A stretch of 64,000 bases of DNA from Azomonas macrocytogenes (GTDB lineage: Bacteria; Pseudomonadota; Gammaproteobacteria; Pseudomonadales; Pseudomonadaceae), in the NCBI RefSeq assembly GCF_014191985.1, contig NZ_JACHXI010000001.1, positions 124,001-188,000 of the forward strand, in the 5' to 3' direction. Under the pieces are notes generated by a model that was not told the DNA's origin, did not search any database, and saw only the letters and a program-made list of their open reading frames with translations. Below are positions 58,550 through 64,000 of the stretch, in pieces. Every line of letters begins with the position of its first letter. Positions within the stretch are counted from its first letter, which is position 1. Both the position numbers and the translations under genes were made by a program.

Positions 58550-60370
58550 ATGATTGGCATCAAGGCGACTCAAACGATCATCCGGACAGTTACCCAGGCT
58601 GTCGATCCGGCAGCGCAGCTACAGGCGCTGCGACACGCCTTGCTTGCCAGCGACGCAAAAGCGGAAAGTATCGGAGCCCGAGCGCCGGTGCCGGATTTCC
58701 AGTTCCTGCTGCAACCGGTAGGAGATAATGTTCGGCAGACCGCTCCCGATGTGGTCTATACCCGTTTCGATACAACGAGCGATACCCATCTTCTGCCAGT
58801 AGAAAGTATCGAAGAGACTCGCGATATTCAGATGAGCGAAATCAAGGCAACCCAACCACTCGCCCAGCCCCATGCTCCGCGTCCGGCAAGCCTTTCGACG
58901 GAGCTGGCCTTGAAACTGGTCCAGCCGCTGCAAGGGCTTCTGGCCATCGGCGAGAGCTCGGTAGCTGAAGTCGTCGAAGTTCGCCAGGCGGCCCAGGATT
59001 TCCAGATAGCGCTGCGCCTGACCCTGGATAATGGTCGCCAGGCCACGTTGAATGCCACCAGCCCGGCCCCCGTTTCGCTGGGCAGTGCCTACACGGTTAC
59101 GGCACTTGCGCAAAACCGCTTGTTGGCCAGTCTGCAGCCGGCCTTGCAGCAACCCCTGGAAAGCCTCGATAGTGAACGGGTTCCGCCAGGCACCCGGCTA
59201 CAGGCCAAAGTAGTGGCCAGCCAAGCGGACATACAAGGCGCGACAAAGACGTTCAAAATAGTGGTCGATCTGCTCGACACGCCGCTGGCCGGGCGCCGGC
59301 TCATCATGGAGTCCAGTCGGCCATTACCGGTCGGCAGCCTGTTGACGGCGCAGGTACGCGATAATCTGGCACTGACCTTCGTGCCTTTGGGTGACCAGCA
59401 GGACCGGCTGGAACTCAGCCATCAGCTAAACACTCAATTTGCCCGGCAAGCTTCGCTTCTGCCGTTATTCGATGCGCTGCAAACCACAGATGACTTACCG
59501 CCCGCCTCGCGCCAGGCAGCCGACCGGCTATTGGCCCTGCTACCGGACATGCAGCAACTGACCGACGCTCGGGTACTGGCAAAAACGCTACAGGAAAGCG
59601 GCCTGTTTTTCGAAACGAAACTGTTGGCCGGACAAACGGAAAATACCCAGGACGATCTAAAAGCCGGCCTGCTGCGCCTGATCGCCCAACTGCCGCCCAA
59701 TTTGCCGGGAAGCTCGCCGCAGGCCTTCGCCCAGATCAGCAGCGGTATGGCCCAGGCGCTTCCCGCCCTGGCCCGGCAGATGCTGGGAGCGCTTGGCGCG
59801 TCTTCGCGCCAACAGGCTCTCGACTTTCCGTTACCCAACCGGCTGCTGCCAGGACTCGGCGACAACCGCGATCTGGAGTCCTTGCTGAAACTGGCCAGCG
59901 CGGCCATTTCCCGCCTGCAGACCCACCAGCTTGCGAGCCTTGCCCAGACTCAGACCACGCCAGAAGGCTTGACCCAGACGACCTGGCAACTGGAAATCCC
60001 CATGCGTAACGGCAACGACATCGTCCCCCTGCAGGCCTGGATACAACGCGAGGAAGAGTCCGCACCTGCCAGCCAGCAGGAGCGGAACAAAAACGAATCC
60101 CGCATCCTCTGGAAAATAGAACTGGCTTTCGACGTTTCCCCCTTGGGGCTGCTGCAAGTCCAGGCCCAACTGCTCGATGGCACCCTTTCCAGCCAGCTCT
60201 GGGCCGAGCAGCCGCATACGGCGCAACTCGTATCGAGCGAGCTGGACAATCTCCGCCAGCGCCTGCTTCAGGCCGGTCTGAACGTGGGCGAGTTGAGTTG
60301 TCGCCAGGGCATCCCGACGCAGACTCCGCGCACCACACTGGAGCAACGCTTCGTGGATGAGACAGCATGA
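58550..60370 (+). CDS. FliK-like hook-length-control-domain protein
   Basis: 606 residues from the ATG at 58550; a later in-frame ATG at 58832 is also plausible, and neither has a strong ribosome binding site. The body is Gln/Leu/Ala-rich and low in Cys; the C-terminal 140 residues (TWQLEIPMRNGNDIVPLQAW to the end) have the Flg_hook fold of the FliK C-terminal domain, which senses FlhB. This is the auxiliary FliK-like gene found between ccmA and the FlhB-like gene in pseudomonads, not the main fliK. Its end overlaps the next start by ATGA. The upstream 280 bases contain the promoter and no gene. Confidence 0.75.
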   Translation: MIGIKATQTIIRTVTQAVDPAAQLQALRHALLASDAKAESIGARAPVPDFQFLLQPVGDNVRQTAPDVVYTRFDTTSDTHLLPVESIEETRDIQMSEIKATQPLAQPHAPRPASLSTELALKLVQPLQGLLAIGESSVAEVVEVRQAAQDFQIALRLTLDNGRQATLNATSPAPVSLGSAYTVTALAQNRLLASLQPALQQPLESLDSERVPPGTRLQAKVVASQADIQGATKTFKIVVDLLDTPLAGRRLIMESSRPLPVGSLLTAQVRDNLALTFVPLGDQQDRLELSHQLNTQFARQASLLPLFDALQTTDDLPPASRQAADRLLALLPDMQQLTDARVLAKTLQESGLFFETKLLAGQTENTQDDLKAGLLRLIAQLPPNLPGSSPQAFAQISSGMAQALPALARQMLGALGASSRQQALDFPLPNRLLPGLGDNRDLESLLKLASAAISRLQTHQLASLAQTQTTPEGLTQTTWQLEIPMRNGNDIVPLQAWIQREEESAPASQQERNKNESRILWKIELAFDVSPLGLLQVQAQLLDGTLSSQLWAEQPHTAQLVSSELDNLRQRLLQAGLNVGELSCRQGIPTQTPRTTLEQRFVDETA

Positions 60371-60711
60371 ATAACGATAGACAGGCAGATCGACGCCAGG
60401 CCGTAGCCCTCGGCTACGATGGCATCAGTGCCCCCAGCCTCACCGCCAAGGGCGATGCCGACTTGGCCGAGGCCATTCTCGCCCTCGCCCGGGAGCATGA
60501 GGTTCCCATTTACGAGAATGCCGAACTGGTACGCCTGCTGGCGCAACTGGAGTTGGGCGATGCGATTCCGCAAGCGCTGTATCGTTGTATCGCTGAAATC
60601 ATCGCGTTCGCCTGGCACCTCAAGGGAAAATGTCCAGCTGGCTTTGCCAGCGATGAACAACCAACTGCCGCCCTGGCCGATCTTCCCCAGCTCAACGCAC
60701 CTGAGCACTGA
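60367..60711 (+). CDS. FlhB-like C-terminal domain protein
   Basis: 114 residues. Matches the cytosolic C-terminal domain of the flagellar export-switch protein FlhB (AVALGYDGISAPSLTAKGDADLAEAILALA, then ENAELVRLLAQLELGDAIP), but has no membrane part and no NPTH autocleavage site. Such FlhB-like (FhlB/FlhX) proteins are stand-alone partners. It is translationally coupled with the FliK-like gene, so the two probably interact as FliK-C with FlhB-C. The last 20 bases overlap the end of the convergent rhodanese gene. Confidence 0.85.
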   Translation: MNNDRQADRRQAVALGYDGISAPSLTAKGDADLAEAILALAREHEVPIYENAELVRLLAQLELGDAIPQALYRCIAEIIAFAWHLKGKCPAGFASDEQPTAALADLPQLNAPEH

Positions 60712-61132
60712 GCGAAACCAGTTCGCCGGCCATTCCCTTGCCCTGCGGAAGATCGGCCAACTGCCAGGCAAAATAGCCATCGCGAAAGTAGTAAACGTGC
60801 CGGTAGCCCCAGGTCGCTGCAAGCCCGGCCGCTGCTGCGCCGTTTTCGCACAGATCGCTATCGCAATAAATGACTAGGGGAACATCCCGGGGCCAGCGCT
60901 TTTCTTCGAGGTTGCCGAATTCGTCGTAGAAATCCAGGTGTACTGCGCCATGCACATGCCCCCAGCTCCACTCGGGAGTCGGCCTGATATCAACAAATAC
61001 CGCCCCCTTGTCGTAGAGCTGCTTGGCCTGGAAAAGATTCACTGTCGCGACATCCTTGATTCGCCTGGGGATTTCCTGCGCCGACAGCCAACCGGGAATC
61101 AAAAACACCGCGAAGATCAGGATGCGAGACAT
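60692..61132 (-). CDS. Periplasmic rhodanese-domain protein
   Basis: 146 residues from the ATG at 61130-61132, preceded by CCAGGAGAAG. Sec signal peptide (ILIFAVFLIPGWLSAQ), then a single rhodanese domain: FVDIRPTPEWSWGHVHGAVH and the active-site loop VIYCDSDLCENGAAA with a Cys at the catalytic position. Rhodaneses carry persulfide sulfur on that Cys. A periplasmic location is inferred from the signal. Convergent with the FlhB-like gene. Confidence 0.82.
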   Translation of the reverse strand: MSRILIFAVFLIPGWLSAQEIPRRIKDVATVNLFQAKQLYDKGAVFVDIRPTPEWSWGHVHGAVHLDFYDEFGNLEEKRWPRDVPLVIYCDSDLCENGAAAAGLAATWGYRHVYYFRDGYFAWQLADLPQGKGMAGELVSLSAQVR

Positions 61133-61311
61133 GACTTCTCCTGGATTATTCGACCAACTTGATGTCAGCTTCGAGAGCATACGTAGAGGCAAGGATTCGG
61201 CCACTGCGCCGATATCCGGCTAAATAGTCAACACAACACGCAAACTTCGGGCCGGTGCCCCATGGGCGATTAGGTCGGAAAAAGATCATCGTCCGGCAAC
61301 CGCCTGGCCGA

Positions 61312-61716
61312 TCAGCTCGAACTACGCTTTTCGTGTAACCGACTCATCAATTCAGCCTCGGCCCGGGTCAAACCGCAGGTCTGGCTCAGATCCTCGACAC
61401 TGACGCCAAGATTCATCAGGTGCGCTGCCTGGCTGAAAGACAGACTGCCTGGGTCGCGCTGCTCCAACTGGCCGATCCGTTCCGACAGCGGCATGACGAT
61501 GCTACGCAGTTCGCGCAATTCTTCACCGATACGGATATTGATTTCTTCACCTACATCAAGTCTTCGAGTCAATTTCAGTACAAGCTGCTCGTACTTCGCC
61601 GCAAACTCGGTGTATTGCTTTTGCTGCGATTTCTGGCGAAAAAACAGCCAGCCGCCAAGGCCGGCCAAGACGAGGCAGCAAACTGCAAGTAGTTGTACGA
61701 GCAAGAGCAGAGACAT
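61312..61716 (-). CDS. DUF2802 membrane-anchored coiled-coil protein
   Basis: 134 residues. N-terminal transmembrane helix (SLLLLVQLLAVCCLVLAGLG), a Gln/Lys/Glu-rich coiled coil (about 30-90), then the DUF2802 helix-turn-helix-like end (AAHLMNLGVSVEDLSQTCGL). The gene is three bases after cheW and conserved at this place in pseudomonads. Function not known; probably cotranscribed with parC-parP-cheW. Confidence 0.85.
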   Translation of the reverse strand: MSLLLLVQLLAVCCLVLAGLGGWLFFRQKSQQKQYTEFAAKYEQLVLKLTRRLDVGEEINIRIGEELRELRSIVMPLSERIGQLEQRDPGSLSFSQAAHLMNLGVSVEDLSQTCGLTRAEAELMSRLHEKRSSS

Positions 61717-61719
61717 GAG

Positions 61720-62202
61720 TCAGAGGTTCTCTATTTCAGACCATTCATCGTCGCTCATCAGCTTTTCCAGTTCGACCAGAATCAGCAATTCGCCATTCTT
61801 GTTGCAAACGCCCTGGATGAATTTGGCCGACTCGTCATTACCGACGTTGGGTGCGGTTTCGATTTCCGACTGGTGCAAGTAAACCACCTCAGCCACGCTG
61901 TCCACCAGAATGCCGACCACCTGGCGCTCAACCTCGATAATGACAATGCGGGTGTTATCCGCCACCGGCACCGGGTCGAGGCCGAAGCGCTGGCGTGTGT
62001 CGATCACCGTGACCACATTGCCACGCAGGTTGATGATCCCCAGGACGTAACCGGGAGCACCTGGTACCGGCGCGATTTCGGTATAGCGCAACACCTCCTG
62101 GACCTGCATCACGTTGATCCCGTAGGTTTCGTTGTCCAGATGAAAGGTGACCCATTGCAGGACCGGATCATCGGCACTCTGAACGGAGGAAGTCATTTTC
62201 AT
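61720..62202 (-). CDS. cheW: Chemotaxis coupling protein CheW
   Basis: 160 residues. One CheW SH3-like domain over nearly the whole length: LQWVTFHLDNETYGINVMQV, GYVLGIINLRGNVVTVIDTR and GILVDSVAEVV. An AAGG motif precedes the first ATG. CheW links chemoreceptors to CheA kinase in polar arrays. Next to the parP and parC genes as in the main chemotaxis cluster of P. aeruginosa. Confidence 0.95.
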   Translation of the reverse strand: MKMTSSVQSADDPVLQWVTFHLDNETYGINVMQVQEVLRYTEIAPVPGAPGYVLGIINLRGNVVTVIDTRQRFGLDPVPVADNTRIVIIEVERQVVGILVDSVAEVVYLHQSEIETAPNVGNDESAKFIQGVCNKNGELLILVELEKLMSDDEWSEIENL

Positions 62203-62295
62203 GTAATCGGCCTTCTAGTAAGACTGCCTGGGCAGTCGATTTCCCTTGCGCACCGGTCAGCGCCGGACCGGCGATCATTCAGGGCGTGTCATCGA

Positions 62296-63099
62296 TCATG
62301 TTCGCGGCGGATTTCCCGCCAGGCTGTCGCGCTCACCCCCGGCAGCGATCAGTTCGGCCAGCACCGCGACATCCAGCAAGGCGCACATCCGGTCGATGAC
62401 GGTTCCGGCCAGCCAGGGGCGCTGATTGCGTTGCGTACGCCACTTGATTTGCCGCGCCTCCAGATGGATCGAATGGCTTACCTGATGAACTGCCAACCCC
62501 CACTCGCATCCCTGTAGCGAAATCAGGTACTTGAGTCCCTGGCGGTAAGCCTCCCGATACCGCTCGCCCAGCAACCAGCGAGCAGTATCCACGACCTTCA
62601 GATTGCCCGCCCGGCGCGGCAGGATGCCAAGAAACCAGTCTGGCTGGCCGAACAAAGGGGTCAGTTCTTCGTCTTTCAAGGGATGGATCGAGCCCAGGCA
62701 AATCAGCGGTACGGCCAGCGTTAACCCAGCCACGTCGAACAACAGGCATTCGAAGGGAGCCTCGCTCCAGACCGGTCGCGCATAAATGGGCAAGGACTCC
62801 GGTTCGCCTGCGGCAGCGTTTGCAGCAGCGCTCTGCGGTCTGCCAGAAAGCGGAACAGGCAGCGCGCCGGATACAGCGGTCTGGATGAGCGGTGCAGCAC
62901 TGGAACGCTGCTCATTACGCGTTTGCCAGCCATCACGCAGGCGTTCTTCCCGCACCGCCGCGGCGAACTCTTCATGGCTTACCGATTCCGCCGACAGCGG
63001 CGCATCGCTGCCAGCAGGATCGGTGGCTTCCTGCAGCAGATCATCCAGGTAGGATTGCAAAGCCACCTGTGGCGGAATGGCCGTCGGTATACGACTCAT
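62296..63099 (-). CDS. parP: ParP-type CheW-domain protein
   Basis: 267 residues with GAGAGG before the ATG. The first 120 residues are low-complexity and polar (SAAPLIQTAVSGALPVPLSG), and the last 140 form a CheW-like domain (FECLLFDVAGLTLAVPLICL, then GCEWGLAVHQVSHSIHLEAR). This long-linker CheW arrangement next to a ParA-like ATPase is that of ParP, which ties chemotaxis arrays to ParC at the cell pole. Identification by architecture and context. Confidence 0.82.
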   Translation of the reverse strand: MSRIPTAIPPQVALQSYLDDLLQEATDPAGSDAPLSAESVSHEEFAAAVREERLRDGWQTRNEQRSSAAPLIQTAVSGALPVPLSGRPQSAAANAAAGEPESLPIYARPVWSEAPFECLLFDVAGLTLAVPLICLGSIHPLKDEELTPLFGQPDWFLGILPRRAGNLKVVDTARWLLGERYREAYRQGLKYLISLQGCEWGLAVHQVSHSIHLEARQIKWRTQRNQRPWLAGTVIDRMCALLDVAVLAELIAAGGERDSLAGNPPRT

Positions 63100-63192
63100 G
63101 CGACGCCTCTCGGCAAGACAGGTGGGTAATGATCCATCGATAGTGTTCGCAAGCGGCCGGATACCTCAGGTAAAAGTCTTTGCCCGGACATC

Positions 63193-63981
63193 TCAGGCAA
63201 CCTCACAGGTTGTCTGCGCCGCCAGCAAATACTTGAGCAATGCCCGGTAAGCCAGTACGGCGCGACTACCGGAATCGTAGCGGGAAGGAGTAAGCCCGGC
63301 ACGACTGGCGCCCCGTAGCCTGGTATCGACCGGAACGAAGGCCGGCCACAGGTGTTCCGCGTAATGGGCGTGCAACACCTTGAGCGTATCCGTCGAGGCT
63401 TGCGTGCGCCGGTCGAACAGGGTCGGGACAATGGTATGCGGCAAGGGCTGGCGCCGTGAGCGATTGATCATCGCCAGGGTGTTGGTCATGCGTTCGAGCC
63501 CTTTCAACGCAAGAAACTCGGTCTGCACCGGCACGATCAACTGTTGACTGGCAGCCAGGGCGTTGACCATCAGCACCCCCAACAGCGGCGGGCTATCGAT
63601 CAGGGCATGGTCGAAACGCTTCCAGAGCTGCGTCAAGGCACGTCCGACCACCAGCCCCAACCCGCTTTGCCCCGGCGCCTGGCGCTCCAGTGTCGCCAAT
63701 ACGGTGCTCGACGGCAGCAGGGAGATATGTTCGTGACTGGTATCAAGCAGCAGTTCGGCAGCCAGCCCTTGCGGTACGGCACCTTGCTGGCGAAACAGCT
63801 CGAAGGCGCTGCGCTCGAGGCGATCGGGATCGTAGCCGAAGTAGCTGGTCATCGATCCATGCGGGTCCAGATCGACGATAACCACGCGCCTGCCCATATC
63901 GGCCAGCAACCCGGCCAGGGCAACGGCTGTAGTGGTCTTGCCCACTCCACCTTTCTGATTGGCTACAGCCCAGATTTTCAT
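63193..63981 (-). CDS. parC: ParC-type ParA/MinD-family ATPase for chemotaxis array placement
   Basis: 262 residues from the ATG at 63979-63981 (AAGGAAAA upstream); an in-frame TTG at 63999 overlaps that site. Deviant Walker A KGGVGKTTT with signature Lys10 and Lys15, the Walker A' VIVDLDPHGSM and Walker B ALIDSPPLLG. This is a chromosomal ParA-like ATPase of the chemotaxis type, not the plasmid or parABS type: no parB follows. It localises chemosensory arrays at the old pole with ParP. It ends 93 bases before parP. Confidence 0.88.
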   Translation of the reverse strand: MKIWAVANQKGGVGKTTTAVALAGLLADMGRRVVIVDLDPHGSMTSYFGYDPDRLERSAFELFRQQGAVPQGLAAELLLDTSHEHISLLPSSTVLATLERQAPGQSGLGLVVGRALTQLWKRFDHALIDSPPLLGVLMVNALAASQQLIVPVQTEFLALKGLERMTNTLAMINRSRRQPLPHTIVPTLFDRRTQASTDTLKVLHAHYAEHLWPAFVPVDTRLRGASRAGLTPSRYDSGSRAVLAYRALLKYLLAAQTTCEVA

Positions 63982-64000
63982 CGCTGATTTTCCTTCCAAC

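Overview
The window is a stretch of chromosome from a gamma-proteobacterium of the Pseudomonas group (Pseudomonas sensu lato). Support for this comes from gene content and order: a cytochrome c maturation cluster (ccmABCDEFGHI) flanked by a FliK-like/FlhB-like pair and by parC-parP-cheW-DUF2802, a fleQ-type flagellar master regulator, a muxABC-opmB-type RND pump, the GlgE maltosyltransferase pathway with a TreS-maltokinase fusion, and the prmB / isochorismatase-like / Smr / folE neighbourhood. No phage, plasmid, transposase or CRISPR genes were seen. Genes are dense and mostly ordinary, with four or five AT-richer gaps of 0.4-0.9 kb in the left third.

Left part (1-20 kb): the N-terminal part of fadB (leaving the window), an oligopeptidase B, a DUF2892 membrane protein, a His-rich small protein, an aruC/argD-type aminotransferase, tRNA-Ser(GGA) with a good promoter, and a complete cytochrome bd oxidase operon cydP-cydA-cydB-cydX-ybgE preceded by an ANR/FNR-like box. 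Then come a YajD-type HNH protein, beta-carbonic anhydrase, type II NADH dehydrogenase, a pqiA-pqiA-pqiB-pqiC lipid-transport operon, a MITE-like repeat, and small envelope proteins.

Middle (20-47 kb): glgE - treS/pep2 - glgB (trehalose to maltose-1-phosphate to branched alpha-glucan) with a GvpU-like protein downstream. Next is a divergent dmeR/dmeF nickel-cobalt efflux pair with a visible operator, then a 54-residue ORF with a strong ribosome binding site, an MFS transporter and a stress-type SDR. The muxA-muxB-muxC-opmB RND efflux operon follows; two of its proteins carry Ser/Thr-rich low-complexity insertions. After it come a MurJ-family flippase paralogue, a GNAT-like protein with a C-terminal membrane anchor, prmB, a cysteine-hydrolase-like protein whose nucleophile position is Ser, a possible ATT-started mini-ORF, a small membrane protein, an Smr-domain protein and GTP cyclohydrolase I.

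Right part (47-64 kb): a GST, a MarR-type regulator, fleQ and fliT, detached from the fliD-fliS and fleSR genes that usually flank them. Then a Pro-rich lipoprotein, the whole ccm operon on the minus strand, the divergent FliK-like/FlhB-like pair, a periplasmic rhodanese, DUF2802, CheW, a ParP-type CheW protein and the ParC-type ATPase at the window edge. The respiratory theme is coherent: bd oxidase and NDH-2 feed or drain the quinone pool, while ccm supplies c-type cytochromes.

Nothing in the window is clearly a new multi-gene system. The most worthwhile leads are the low-complexity insertions in the Mux pump, the MITE-like element, the two small ORFs, the Ser-for-Cys hydrolase, the three U-tract-less 12-bp hairpins and the displaced fliT-fleQ pair.
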